Part shown: positions 31,087 to 40,049 of the stretch, one piece after another
How the letters are laid out: each line of letters begins with the position of its first letter
Numbering within the stretch: the stretch's first letter is position 1
NCBI RefSeq assembly: GCF_014489575.1
Contig: NZ_CP060789.1
Coordinates: 558,001-622,000 of the forward strand
DNA: 64,000 nt
Direction of reading: 5' to 3'
Source: Tessaracoccus defluvii
GTDB taxonomy: Bacteria; Actinomycetota; Actinomycetes; Propionibacteriales; Propionibacteriaceae
Translations under genes and position numbers: made by a program
The notes under the pieces: generated by a model
The model's input: only the letters and a program-made list of their open reading frames with translations
Told to the model about the DNA's origin: nothing
Databases searched by the model: none

Positions 31087-32025
31087 GTGGGTATCTGGCT
31101 GGCCGTGGCGATGCAGGTACTGTCTTCGTTCGCTTTCGCGGGCGGGGCGATCCTGCAGCAGTTGGCTGTCAAGAGCACATTCGACCCGACCGCCAGGGCC
31201 TCCTCGAACCGGCTGACGGCGCGAGGAATGCTCAATCTGCTGCGCATCCCCCGGTGGCTGCTCGGCCTGTCGCTGGTGTTCCTCGGTGCGCTGATCCACC
31301 TCTCCGCACTGTCGTTCGCGCCGGTGACCATCGTGCAGCCGATCGGCATCCTCGCCGTCCCGTGGGCCGTCATCATCGCGGCGAAGATCCACAAGCACCC
31401 GCTGTCGGGGAAGCTGTGGGCGGCCGTCGGAGTCACCATCGCCGGCGTCGCGGGATTCACGCTCTTCTCCACCACCTACGCGACTGCCGAGAAGTTCGTC
31501 ACGTTCCCGCCCATGCTCATCTCATTCGCCATCGTGTGCGTGCTCGCGGCGCTGCTGGCGTACTCGGCCACCAAGGCCGCCCCGTGGGCGAGGGCGATGC
31601 TGTGGGCCGCGACGGGCGCCACCTTCTACGGCCTCGCCTCCGGGTTCATGAAGACCGCGATCGACCTCATCGTCAAGCACGGGCACCAGTTCGACGGCTG
31701 GCGGTTCATCGTCACGGTCGTCTTGATCGTGGTCTGCTTCGTGCTGGGCGTCTGGCTGATCCAGCAGGGCTACGCCTCCGGCCCGGCCGAGATCACCGTC
31801 GGCACCATGACCACCGTCGACCCACTGATCGCGGTCCTGTTCGGCCTGATCGTGCTGGGGGAGGGCGGCAACATGGGCATCGGGCCCATGATCGGCATGG
31901 CCCTCACCGGCGCCGTCGCCGTCTACGGTGTCGTGATGCTCAGCAAGGAGCACCCGGACGCGATCGCCGAACGCGAGGCGCACGAGGCCGAGGAGCGCGG
32001 CCAGTCGAACGCTAGCCCTCACTGA
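31087..32025 (+). CDS. DMT-superfamily membrane transporter, EamA/NIPA-like
   Basis: A 312-aa membrane protein with about nine or ten hydrophobic helices and a duplicated EamA-type layout; the characteristic APVTIVQPIGILAVP and TVDPLIAVLFGLIVLGE blocks end each half. Actinobacterial members are often annotated as putative magnesium transporters (NIPA type), but substrate cannot be inferred here. The C-terminus is charged and cytoplasmic (EREAHEAEERGQ). Its 3' end overlaps convergent cobK by 14 bp. Confidence 0.72.
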   Translation: MGIWLAVAMQVLSSFAFAGGAILQQLAVKSTFDPTARASSNRLTARGMLNLLRIPRWLLGLSLVFLGALIHLSALSFAPVTIVQPIGILAVPWAVIIAAKIHKHPLSGKLWAAVGVTIAGVAGFTLFSTTYATAEKFVTFPPMLISFAIVCVLAALLAYSATKAAPWARAMLWAATGATFYGLASGFMKTAIDLIVKHGHQFDGWRFIVTVVLIVVCFVLGVWLIQQGYASGPAEITVGTMTTVDPLIAVLFGLIVLGEGGNMGIGPMIGMALTGAVAVYGVVMLSKEHPDAIAEREAHEAEERGQSNASPH

Positions 32026-32746
32026 GCAGGGCGAGGGCAGCCGCGACGTCAGGCAGCAGTACGACGCCCTCGGGCGGCGCTGGGCGCCGGAGCATGACGA
32101 CGGCGGCGTTGGCCTCATCGGCTACCCGCAGTTTCGCTGCCGTTGCGTCCCCGCCGGAATCCTTCGTGATGAGAGAGTCGATCTGGTGCTCCGCGAACAG
32201 GCGGCGCTCACCGGCCAGTGAGAAGGGGCCGCGGGCCAGCTCCAGCCGCCAGGCAGGCGGAAGCGGTGCCGACGGCGGCTCGGCAGCCCTCGCCAGCACG
32301 TAGCGGTCGTCCAGCGCTGGTGAATAGTCGAGGGTGTGCTGGCGTCCCACCGTCAGCAGCACCCGGCGTGACCCGAGGGCTACGACCGTGGAGGCGGCCG
32401 CCGCATGGCTGTCGACCCAGGCCCACCTGTCGGCGTGAGGATGCTTCGCCCATCCGGGGCGATCCACCCGCAGCAGCCGGACGCCCGCTGCGGCGCAGGC
32501 CAGCGCTGCGTTGCGGGTGATGCCCGCCGCGAAGGGGTGCGTGGCGTCGACGACGGTAGTGACGCGCCGCTCGGTGAGGAACCGGAGCAGCCCCTCCGCC
32601 CCGCCGAAACCGCCCACCCGGACGGAGGCCGTGAGCAGCGGGTTGGATGTGCGGCCCGCGAGCGACTGCAGATTCGAGATCCCGCGCCGGTCGAGTGCGG
32701 CGCACAGCTCCCGGCCCTCCGTCGTGCCGCCCAGAACAAGGATCAC
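32012..32746 (-). CDS. cobK: Precorrin-6A / cobalt-precorrin-6A reductase
   Basis: Reduces the C18-C19 double bond of (cobalt-)precorrin-6A with NADPH; called CbiJ in anaerobic pathways. The 244-aa protein has the family's VLGGTTEGRELC start, VVDATHPFAAGIT, and the LITKDSGGDATAAKL segment near the end. The GTG start has a TACCCT -10 ending 6 nt upstream. It is transcribed away from the phosphatase-cobD-cobQ unit from a 52-bp divergent gap. Confidence 0.9.
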   Translation of the reverse strand: MILVLGGTTEGRELCAALDRRGISNLQSLAGRTSNPLLTASVRVGGFGGAEGLLRFLTERRVTTVVDATHPFAAGITRNAALACAAAGVRLLRVDRPGWAKHPHADRWAWVDSHAAAASTVVALGSRRVLLTVGRQHTLDYSPALDDRYVLARAAEPPSAPLPPAWRLELARGPFSLAGERRLFAEHQIDSLITKDSGGDATAAKLRVADEANAAVVMLRRPAPPEGVVLLPDVAAALALLSEG

Positions 32747-32752
32747 GGTGCA

Positions 32753-32758
32753 AGGGTA
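32753..32758 (-). promoter_or_regulatory. -10 hexamer of cobK (leaderless)
   Basis: TACCCT on the minus strand ends 6 nt before the GTG at 32746. Confidence 0.45.
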
Positions 32759-32786
32759 TCGCGCTGACTGTGCCGCGCCCTGCGCG

Positions 32787-32792
32787 TAGGCT
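32787..32792 (+). promoter_or_regulatory. -10 hexamer of the phosphatase gene (leaderless)
   Basis: TAGGCT ends 6 nt before the GTG at 32799. Confidence 0.45.
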
Positions 32793-32798
32793 CTGGTC

Positions 32799-33389
32799 GT
32801 GATCCTGCATCTTCTGCGCCACGGCCAGTCCGTGTGGAATGTTGAGCAACGGGTGCAGGGGCAGACGCCTCACGTGCCGCTGACCGCCGCCGGGCTTCGG
32901 CAGGCCGAGGAGGCCCGCGAACGCCTGCGCGACGCTCCGCTGACCGCCATCCTCAGCAGCGACCAGGTGAGGGCCCGCCAGACCGCCGACGTCATCGCCG
33001 CGGCCCACCGACTGCCCGTCCGGGAGACGGTCCTGCTGCGCGAGCAGGGGCTCGGCTACCTCGAGGGCCGCTACTACCACCAACTCGAGGAGGAGGTCAC
33101 CCCCGCCGGGGTGCACGTCTCGGAGATACGGTGGGGCGGCGGCGAGTCGATGGCCGACGTGGCACGCCGGCTCCGGCCGCTGGTCGACGCGCTGCGCGCC
33201 GAGTTCGTCGGTGATGAACAGATCCTGCTCGTCTCACATGGCGACACGCTTCGTATCCTCCTCGCGATCCTCGACGGCGGCGGACACCGCGACGTCGACT
33301 GGGTCACGTACGCCGCCTGGCCGAACTGTCACGCCGAGACCCGCACACTGGACGCCGTGGGCGGGCCGAAGGCCCGCGGCGGCCTGTAG
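32799..33389 (+). CDS. Histidine phosphatase family protein, possible alpha-ribazole phosphatase
   Basis: A 196-aa phosphatase with the RHG motif (HLLRHGQSVWN, catalytic His8), the AxxTAD-type SSDQVRARQTADVI segment and the second His in VSHGDTLR. The family includes phosphoglycerate mutases and CobC-type alpha-ribazole-5'-phosphatase. Its position directly before cobD favours the latter, giving the cobalamin lower ligand, but the sequence alone does not separate these roles. The GTG start is predicted leaderless. Confidence 0.75.
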   Translation: MILHLLRHGQSVWNVEQRVQGQTPHVPLTAAGLRQAEEARERLRDAPLTAILSSDQVRARQTADVIAAAHRLPVRETVLLREQGLGYLEGRYYHQLEEEVTPAGVHVSEIRWGGGESMADVARRLRPLVDALRAEFVGDEQILLVSHGDTLRILLAILDGGGHRDVDWVTYAAWPNCHAETRTLDAVGGPKARGGL

Positions 33390-33398
33390 CCGCACTGA

Positions 33399-33404
33399 TA
33401 CCCT
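33399..33404 (+). promoter_or_regulatory. -10 hexamer of cobD (leaderless)
   Basis: TACCCT ends 7 nt before the cobD ATG and lies just after the phosphatase stop. The GCGGGCC/GGCCCGC hairpin at 33361-33377 overlaps the phosphatase 3' end and might terminate its transcript weakly. Confidence 0.45.
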
Positions 33405-33411
33405 CGGGATC

Positions 33412-34362
33412 ATGCACCACAACCTCAGCCGCGCCCTCGGCATCGCCGTCGGGGTGCTGGCCGATCGCCTTTTCGGTGATCCGCATCGGCATCATCCCGT
33501 CGCCTGGTTCGGCACCTGGGCGTCCCGCGTGGAGAAGCCGCTGTACGCCGACGATCGCGCGCACGGTGCCGGATTCGTGGTGGCCGCCGTCGCGCCCGTC
33601 GCCCTCGTCGCGATGGTAGTGGAGCGGAGCACCCGCACGCATCCCGTCGCGCACGCGGCGGCGACGGCGGTGACGACCTGGGCCGTCCTTGGCGCGAGGA
33701 GCCTCGCCCATGAGGGCGAGCAGATGGCCGACCGACTCGACGAGGCGGATCTGGAGGGGGCTCGGGCCCAGCTCGGGCACCTGTGCGGAAGGGACCCGGC
33801 TGGCCTCGACGAGTCCGAACTGGCCCGCGCGGTCGTCGAGTCGATGGCCGAGAACACCGCCGACGCCGTCGTCGCATCGCTGTTCTGGGGTGCTGTCTCC
33901 GGGATCCCCGGGCTCGTGGTGCACCGGTGCCTCAACACACTCGACGCGATGTTCGGACACCGGAACGACCGCTACGGACGCTTCGGTACGGCCGCCGCGA
34001 GGCTTGACGACGCCGCCGACTGGCTACCCGCCCGGATCACAGGGGCCGCGGCCTGCATGCTTGCCCCCGTCGTCGACGGAGACCCGGCCCAGGCCTGGAG
34101 GATCATGCGGCGCGACGCGCACGACCACCCCTCGCCCAACGGCGGCTGGTGCGAGGCCGCGTGGGCCGGAGCGCTCGGCGTCCAGCTCGGCGGACGCAAC
34201 ACCTACCAGGATCGGGTGGAGGAGCGCGGCCTCCTCGGAGACGGCCCCCGCCCGACGGCGCGGGAGCTCCGGAAGGCCGCCACGCTGGTGACGGCCGTAA
34301 CCTGCGCGGTGACGGCGGCCGCCGTCACCGTCCTGACCGTTGTCCCGCGGAGGGGCCGATGA
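33412..34362 (+). CDS. cobD: Adenosylcobinamide-phosphate synthase
   Basis: The CbiB/CobD membrane enzyme attaching (R)-1-amino-2-propanol phosphate to adenosylcobyric acid. The 316-aa protein has the family's LADRLFGDPHRHHPVAWFG N-terminus, the conserved VVESMAENTADAVVA and PGLVVHRCLNTLDAMFG, and SPNGGWCEAA near the C-terminus. Several hydrophobic helices fit a membrane location. The ATG at 33412 overlaps nothing upstream; the stop overlaps cobQ (ATGA). Confidence 0.92.
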   Translation: MHHNLSRALGIAVGVLADRLFGDPHRHHPVAWFGTWASRVEKPLYADDRAHGAGFVVAAVAPVALVAMVVERSTRTHPVAHAAATAVTTWAVLGARSLAHEGEQMADRLDEADLEGARAQLGHLCGRDPAGLDESELARAVVESMAENTADAVVASLFWGAVSGIPGLVVHRCLNTLDAMFGHRNDRYGRFGTAAARLDDAADWLPARITGAAACMLAPVVDGDPAQAWRIMRRDAHDHPSPNGGWCEAAWAGALGVQLGGRNTYQDRVEERGLLGDGPRPTARELRKAATLVTAVTCAVTAAAVTVLTVVPRRGR

Positions 34363-35801
34363 CTGGACTGCTGATCGCGGGGACCTCCTCCGATGCGGGG
34401 AAGAGCCTCTTCGTCACCGGTCTGTGCCGCGTGGCGCGCCGGCGCGGCATTGACGTCGCGCCCTTCAAGTCGCAGAACATGAGCAACAACTCGATGGTCT
34501 GCCTCGACGGCTCCGAAATCGGGCGGGCACAGTACCTGCAGGCGACGGCGGCCGGTATCGTCCCGTCGTCGTTGCTGAACCCGGTGCTGCTGAAGCCGGG
34601 AACGGACCGCAGATCGTTCGTGGTTCTCCGCGGCCAGCCGCACGGCACTCTCGAAGCCGGGGAGTACGCCACGTCGCGTAGGCACCTCGCCGAGGCGGCC
34701 TACGCGGCCTTCGAGGAGCTCGCCGCCACCCACGAGCTCGTCATCTGCGAGGGCGCCGGCTCGCCAGCCGAGATCAACCTGCGCAGGGGTGACTACACCA
34801 ACATGGGGTTGGCCAGGCAGTTCGGGCTGCCGACGGTGCTCGTGGGAGACATCGACCGCGGCGGGGTGCTCGCCTCCATCTACGGCACCTGGGCCTTGCT
34901 CGACGACGCCGACAGGGCACTGCTGGCCGGCTACGTGATCAACAAGTTCAGGGGCGACCAGTCGATCCTCGACCCCGGTCTGGACGACATTTCCGGCCGC
35001 ACGGGGCTCACCAACTACGGCGTCCTCCGGTTCCTGCACGGCGTCTGGGTCGACGGCGAGGATGCGCTGGAGGTCGGCCGCTGGCGCAACGACGCCAGGG
35101 ACGATTCCGCCGGCGACCTTACCGTCGCAGTCGTCCGCCTCCCGCGCATCTCGAATGCGACGGATGTCGACGCGCTCGCCCAGGAGCCAGGGGTCAGAGT
35201 CGTCGTCACCGTCGATCCGCGGGAGGTGGAATGCGCCGACCTGGTCGTGCTGCCCGGCTCCAGGTCGACGCTCAGCGACCTGGCCTGGCTGCGGGCGACC
35301 GGCATCGCTGACGCCATTGTCGCCCGCGCCGCCGCAGCCCGCCCCGTGCTCGGCATCTGCGGTGGCTTCCAGATGCTCGCCCGCACCATCGACGACGGTG
35401 TGGAGGGCGACGGCGTCGCGGATGGGCTGGGCCTCCTCCCCGCCGACATCGCGTTCCATACCGAGAAGGTGCTCGGCCGCCCGCAGGGCACTTGGCGGGG
35501 CCACGCCGTCGACGGCTACACCATCCACCATGGCCGCCCCGCCGTCGACGCAGGCGCCGAGCCGTTCCTGGGTGGCGCCCACGCCGGCTCTGTCTGGGGC
35601 ACCATGTGGCACGGCTCGCTGGAGAGCGACGGGTTCCGCCGGGCCTGGCTGGCTGCTGTGGCCCGCGAGGCCGGCTCCGCCTGGGAGCCGCGCGACGACG
35701 GCGGCGGCTTCCAGGCGCTGCGGGAACTGATGATCGAGACGACCGCGGACGCCATCGAGGAACATATCCGGGTCGACGACCTCCTGGGGTTGGCCCGCTG
35801 A
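34359..35801 (+). CDS. cobQ: Cobyric acid synthase (CbiP/CobQ)
   Basis: Amidates four carboxylates of adenosylcobyrinic acid a,c-diamide using glutamine and ATP. The 480-aa protein has the N-terminal P-loop-like IAGTSSDAGKSLFVTGLCR, the CobQ signature PFKSQNMSNNS, VICEGAGSPAEINL, and a C-terminal class I glutaminase domain with nucleophile Cys in LGICGGFQML and His in GTMWHGSLE. Length is standard. It overlaps cobD by 4 bp. From its stop to 35949 I see no further gene. Confidence 0.94.
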   Translation: MTGLLIAGTSSDAGKSLFVTGLCRVARRRGIDVAPFKSQNMSNNSMVCLDGSEIGRAQYLQATAAGIVPSSLLNPVLLKPGTDRRSFVVLRGQPHGTLEAGEYATSRRHLAEAAYAAFEELAATHELVICEGAGSPAEINLRRGDYTNMGLARQFGLPTVLVGDIDRGGVLASIYGTWALLDDADRALLAGYVINKFRGDQSILDPGLDDISGRTGLTNYGVLRFLHGVWVDGEDALEVGRWRNDARDDSAGDLTVAVVRLPRISNATDVDALAQEPGVRVVVTVDPREVECADLVVLPGSRSTLSDLAWLRATGIADAIVARAAAARPVLGICGGFQMLARTIDDGVEGDGVADGLGLLPADIAFHTEKVLGRPQGTWRGHAVDGYTIHHGRPAVDAGAEPFLGGAHAGSVWGTMWHGSLESDGFRRAWLAAVAREAGSAWEPRDDGGGFQALRELMIETTADAIEEHIRVDDLLGLAR

Positions 35802-35949
35802 CCCGGCCCGCCGCAGGTCCAGGAGGAACAGCCCGACGTCGTCGTGCTGGCCCTTGTCACTGGGGCGTCATCCTCACCATCCGCCGCGCGAAGCGGCGCT
35901 CGGTGGCGACCGCGGCAGAGGGGTAGGGGACCCCGCGCGTCGCCGGCAG

Positions 35950-36062
35950 GATACGATCTGCGAGACTGGTGGCGCACGAGGGTGCGAGGAAGCCGGTGGA
36001 AGTCCGGCACGGTCCCGCCACTGTTACCCGTCCCGGGGAAGTCAGGAACTCGTCTCGTGCCA
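35950..36062 (+). ncRNA. Cobalamin riboswitch upstream of cobI
   Basis: The conserved B12-aptamer core reads GGTGGAAGTCCGGCACGGT then CCCGCCACTGTTA (35995-36026), with the 3' element GGAAGTCAGGAACTCG (36037-36052). The preceding helix GGTGCGAGGAAGCC is present. It is a compact version without the long peripheral arm. A TACGAT -10 at 35952-35957 could start the transcript at about 35964. It is followed 42 nt later by the cobI GTG, so it should lower expression of cobI-cobM-cbiEGH-cbiX/cysG-cbiC when cobalamin is plentiful. Confidence 0.85.
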
Positions 36063-36103
36063 GTCACTTCCATGGGCGAGGACACCCAGAAAGGCAGACC
36101 CTC

Positions 36104-36847
36104 GTGGCGCATCCCCAACTGGTCGGCGTAGGCGTAGGCCCCGGCGACCCCGAGCTCGTGACCGTGAAGGCGGTCCGGCTGCTCGCATCGGCAGACATCG
36201 TTTTGGTACCGGCGACGGAGGAGTCCGGCGACGGGCCAGGCCGGGCTGAGCAGATCGTCACCGCTAACTGCCCTGACGCCAGGATCCTGCGCATCCCCTT
36301 CTCGATGGCCTGCAGGAGCGGGATCAGCGAGAAGCGCAAGGCGTCCTGGCAGACGTCCGCCGACGCCGCCGTCGGGGCCTTCCGTGAGGGCGCTGACATC
36401 GTCGTGTTCGCGACGGTGGGCGACCCCAGCGTCTACTCCACGTTCTCCTACCTGGCAGCCCACGTGGTTGAACTCCTACCCGATGTCGAGATCCAGGTGG
36501 TGCCCGGGGTCACCGCGATGCAGGCGCTGGCTGCTGAGAGCCGCACCCCGCTGGTCGAGGGCACCGAGACTCTTGCGCTGGTTCCCGTGACCGCCGGGAT
36601 GGAGAGGTTCGCGGAGCTGCTGGACGCGGTCGACACTGTCGTCGCGTACAAGGGGGGACGGCACCTCCATGAGGTGGCAGCCGCCATCCGCGGCAAGGGC
36701 CGCGACGCCGTGCTTGGCGTCAACATCGGCCTCGACCACCAGGAGTTGCACCGGCTCAGTGACCTCGACGACGACCGGGCCGCCCCGTACTTCAGCACCG
36801 TACTCGCCCCCGCCCGCCGTGGAGAGACGACGGGGGGACGGCTGTGA
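36104..36847 (+). CDS. cobI: Precorrin-2 / cobalt-factor II C20-methyltransferase
   Basis: SAM-dependent methylation at C20 (CbiL in anaerobic organisms). The 247-aa tetrapyrrole methylase has the GVGPGDPELVTVKAVRLL nucleotide-binding start, FATVGDPSVYSTF and the PGVTAMQALAA block. The GTG at 36104 follows AAAGG at 36091-36095. It is the first gene after a cobalamin riboswitch and overlaps cobM by 4 bp (GTGA). Confidence 0.92.
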   Translation: MAHPQLVGVGVGPGDPELVTVKAVRLLASADIVLVPATEESGDGPGRAEQIVTANCPDARILRIPFSMACRSGISEKRKASWQTSADAAVGAFREGADIVVFATVGDPSVYSTFSYLAAHVVELLPDVEIQVVPGVTAMQALAAESRTPLVEGTETLALVPVTAGMERFAELLDAVDTVVAYKGGRHLHEVAAAIRGKGRDAVLGVNIGLDHQELHRLSDLDDDRAAPYFSTVLAPARRGETTGGRL

Positions 36848-37680
36848 GGGGGAAGGTGGTGTTCGTCGGCGCAGGCCCCGGCGCGGACGACCTGATCACG
36901 GTCCGCGGCGCCCGCGTGATTGCCGAGGCCGACATCGTCATCTGGGCGTCGTCGCTGGTCCACCCCGGGATCGTAGCCACCACCAAGCCCGGTGCGCTGA
37001 TCGTCGACTCGGCCACCGAGGCGCTGGAGGATACCGAGGCCCACTACCGGCGCGCCGCCGAGGAGGGGCTGCTGGTGGCCCGCGTGCACACAGGCGACCC
37101 GTCGATCTACGGCGCGACAGGCGAACAGTACGAGCAGTGCCGCCAGCTCGGCCTCGACTACGAGACGGTCCCAGGAGTCTCGGCCTACTCGGCCACCGCC
37201 GCCCGCATGAACGCCGAGATCACCATCCCCGAGGTGTGCCAGTCGTTCATCCTCACCCGGCTGGAGGGCGGACGCACACCCATGCCGCCCCGCGAAACCG
37301 TCCGCGGGTTCGCGGCCCACGGGGCGACGATGGCGCTCTACCTGTCCGCGGCCCGCAACAAGCAGCTGCAGGCGGAGCTGCTGGCCGGCGGCTACCCGCC
37401 GGAGACACCCTGCATCGTCGGCTACCGTGTGACCTGGCCCGACGAGATGATGCTGCGTTGCCGTCTCGACGATCTGTCGGCCACCATGCGCGAACACAAG
37501 CTGTGGAAGCACACCATCGTCATGGTCGGCCCCGCCCTGGCCGAGGGGCACAGCGGCACCCGCTCCCACCTCTATCATCCCGGCTTCCGGCACGAGTACC
37601 GCGCCGCCGACCCCGAAGCGAAATCCGACCTGCGCGCCAACGGTGCCGGCGCGGTCCACACCCAGGAGACGACGCCATGA
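36844..37680 (+). CDS. cobM: Precorrin-4 / cobalt-precorrin-4 C11-methyltransferase
   Basis: Methylates C11 (CbiF in anaerobic organisms). The 278-aa protein has the methylase glycine block VGAGPGADDLITVRGARVI, HTGDPSIYGATGEQ, PGVSAYSATAA and the C-terminal TIVMVGPAL. The C-terminal extension (~250-278) is short and polar. GTG start, 4-bp overlap upstream, and 4-bp overlap (ATGA) with the fused gene downstream indicate tight operon coupling. Confidence 0.92.
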   Translation: MRGKVVFVGAGPGADDLITVRGARVIAEADIVIWASSLVHPGIVATTKPGALIVDSATEALEDTEAHYRRAAEEGLLVARVHTGDPSIYGATGEQYEQCRQLGLDYETVPGVSAYSATAARMNAEITIPEVCQSFILTRLEGGRTPMPPRETVRGFAAHGATMALYLSAARNKQLQAELLAGGYPPETPCIVGYRVTWPDEMMLRCRLDDLSATMREHKLWKHTIVMVGPALAEGHSGTRSHLYHPGFRHEYRAADPEAKSDLRANGAGAVHTQETTP

Positions 37681-40049
37681 TCCACGTCCACGGCTATCTC
37701 GGAGAACTCTCCGACGACACCCGCACCCTCGCCCGCACGGCCGCCCTGGTTGTCGGCGGGCGCCGCCACCTCGCCGACCTGGACGTCGATCCAGACCGGC
37801 AAGTGGTGCTCGGCGCGCTGACCCCGGCCCTCGAACGCCTCGCCACGCTGCGGCCCGACCAGGACGCCCTCGTCGTCGCCAGCGGCGATCCCGGCTTCCA
37901 CGGCATCGCGCGCCGCATCCGCCTGGCCGGTCACCAGGTGCGGGTCCGGCCGGCGGTCAGTTCCGTCGCCGCCGCCTTCGCCGCCGTCGCGCTGCCGTGG
38001 GACGACGCGCTGGTCGTCTCCGCGCACGGCAAGCCGATCGACGAGGCCGTCGCCGCAGCCAAGTGGCACCCCAAAGTGGCCGTCCTCACCTCGCAGGGGA
38101 CCGGGGTCGCCGAGCTCGCCGCCGCCGTTGGCCACCTCGGCCGCACCTTCGTCCTCGCCGAGCGGCTGGGGGCCGACGACGAGCGGGTGCGGGTGCTGAC
38201 GGCCGCCGCCGCCGTCGCCCTCGACGATGTCGCCGAACCCAACGTGGTGCTGATCCTCGACGGCACACCCGACACCCGCGCCCTCATTTCCGGCGCCCAC
38301 CTCGAACGCGCCGGCGGCGAGGAGCCGCTCATCGGGCAGGTCGTCAACTCGCCCGCCGCCCGCAGGCATGCCGACAGGATCGACGCCGCCCTTGGGGTCA
38401 CCTCCGTCCGCTACGACGGCCCCGCAGCCGAGTTGCTGCCGCGGGCCTGGGCTGAATGCGACCTGATCGTCAGCCATCTCGCGCTCGGCGCGACGACCCG
38501 GCTCGTCGCCCCGCTGCTGCGGGACAAGCGCAGCGACCCGGGCGTCGTCGTCATCGACGAGGCGGGACGGTTCGCGGTGCCGCTCGTCGGCGGCCACACC
38601 GGCGGAGCCAACGACCTGGCCCGACGCATCGCCGACGGCCTCGGCGCCACGCCCGTCCTCACAACCGCCACCGACGCGCTCAACCTGCCCGCCCTCGACA
38701 CGCTCGGCTGGCCCTACGCCGGGGATGTCGCCGGCGTCACCCGTGCCCTCATCGACGGCGCCCCCGTCCGGGTGGAACGGGCGCAGCCGTGGGCCCTGCC
38801 ACCGCTGCCGAGCAACGTGTCCGTCGACGCCGCGGACGCCGCGGCGCGGATCGTGGTCACCGACCGGGTGGAGGTGCCTCCGGCGGACCTGCCGACCGTG
38901 GTGCTGCGTCCGCGCAGCCTGATCGTCGGGATGGGCTGCAACCGCGGCACCCCCGTCGAGACGCTGCGCGACCTGCTCACCGAGACACTCGCCGCCAACG
39001 ACCTGGCCCTCGAGTCGGTCGCCGCCATCGCCACTGTCGACCTGAAGGCCGGCGAGATCGGGCTGCTGCAGCTGGTCAAACAGCTCGGTGTGCCGCTCGT
39101 CGACTTCACACCGGAGGTGCTCGCCGAGCAGGACGTGCCGACCCCCAGCGCGCTCGTGCAGGGGCACGTCGGCACCCCGTCGGTAGCGGAGGCCTCCGTC
39201 CTCGCCAAGGGCGCCGAGTTACTCGTCCCCAAACAGCGCAACTCGGACGCCACCTGCGCCGTCGGCCGCATCCCCGTGCGGGGACGGCTCAGCGTCGTCG
39301 GGCTCGGGCCCGGCGTCCGGGACCTGCTCACCCCGCGTGCGATCGAGCGGATCCGGCAGGCCACCTTCGTCGTCGGCTACGGCCCCTACGTCAAGCAGAT
39401 CCGCGACCTCATCCGCCCCGGCACCCGTGTGCTGGCGTCCAAGATGGGCACCGAGGAGATGCGCACCTCCGCCGCCATCGACGCCGCCCGCGGAGGCGAG
39501 AACGTCGCGCTGGTCTGCGGCGGCGACCCGGCGATCTACGCGATGGCCAGCCCCGTCCTCGAGCAGGGCACCGACGGCATCGACGTCGACATCGTGCCCG
39601 GCGTCACCGCCAGCCTCGCCGTCTCCGCGATCCTCGGTGCCCCGCTGGGCCACGACCACGTCACCTTGTCCCTCTCGGACCTGCACACCAGCTGGGAGAA
39701 CATCGAGAAGCGGCTCTTCGCCGCGGCCGACGGCGACTTCGTCGTCGCCCTGTACAACCCGCGCAGCCGCACCCGGCTGCGACACCTGCCGCGGGCCCTC
39801 GAGATCCTCGGCACCAGACGCTCGCCCGACACACCGGTCGCCGTGGTGCAGCAGGCCTGCCGCAAGCGGCAGAAGGTGATCACCAGCACCCTGGCGGAGT
39901 TCAACCCCGAATGGGTGGACATGAACTCCCTCGTGGTCGTCGGATCGTCGACGACACGGTTCGTCACCACCGGCGGCGGGGAGACCCGGATCGTCACGCC
40001 CCGCGACTACGCCTGGATGCCCACCGAAGCGAAGGAGCCCACCGCATGA
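37677..40049 (+). CDS. cbiEGH: CbiE-CbiG-CbiH triple fusion (C5-methyltransferase, precorrin-5A hydrolase, C17-methyltransferase)
   Basis: A 790-aa protein performing three steps of the anaerobic corrin ring pathway. Residues ~1-200 are CbiE (VVASGDPGFHGIAR; VRPAVSSVAAAFAAV). Residues ~205-530 are CbiG: a linker and N-domain with VPLVGGHTGGANDLARRIA, then the C-domain with LIVGMGCNRGTP (~415) and VLAKGAELLVPKQ. Residues ~536-785 are CbiH/CobJ (VVGLGPGVRDLLTPRA, VCGGDPAIYAMA, PGVTASLAVSAILGAPL, ALYNPRSRTR). The reading frame is open throughout, so this is a genuine fusion, as I recall for P. freudenreichii. Overlaps with both neighbours are 4 bp. Confidence 0.92.
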   Translation: MIHVHGYLGELSDDTRTLARTAALVVGGRRHLADLDVDPDRQVVLGALTPALERLATLRPDQDALVVASGDPGFHGIARRIRLAGHQVRVRPAVSSVAAAFAAVALPWDDALVVSAHGKPIDEAVAAAKWHPKVAVLTSQGTGVAELAAAVGHLGRTFVLAERLGADDERVRVLTAAAAVALDDVAEPNVVLILDGTPDTRALISGAHLERAGGEEPLIGQVVNSPAARRHADRIDAALGVTSVRYDGPAAELLPRAWAECDLIVSHLALGATTRLVAPLLRDKRSDPGVVVIDEAGRFAVPLVGGHTGGANDLARRIADGLGATPVLTTATDALNLPALDTLGWPYAGDVAGVTRALIDGAPVRVERAQPWALPPLPSNVSVDAADAAARIVVTDRVEVPPADLPTVVLRPRSLIVGMGCNRGTPVETLRDLLTETLAANDLALESVAAIATVDLKAGEIGLLQLVKQLGVPLVDFTPEVLAEQDVPTPSALVQGHVGTPSVAEASVLAKGAELLVPKQRNSDATCAVGRIPVRGRLSVVGLGPGVRDLLTPRAIERIRQATFVVGYGPYVKQIRDLIRPGTRVLASKMGTEEMRTSAAIDAARGGENVALVCGGDPAIYAMASPVLEQGTDGIDVDIVPGVTASLAVSAILGAPLGHDHVTLSLSDLHTSWENIEKRLFAAADGDFVVALYNPRSRTRLRHLPRALEILGTRRSPDTPVAVVQQACRKRQKVITSTLAEFNPEWVDMNSLVVVGSSTTRFVTTGGGETRIVTPRDYAWMPTEAKEPTA

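Noticed and set aside
35802..35949. Possible small gene between cobQ and the riboswitch
   Set aside because: No frame has a recognisable motif or a ribosome site; the short open frames are Arg/Ser/Pro-rich shadows.
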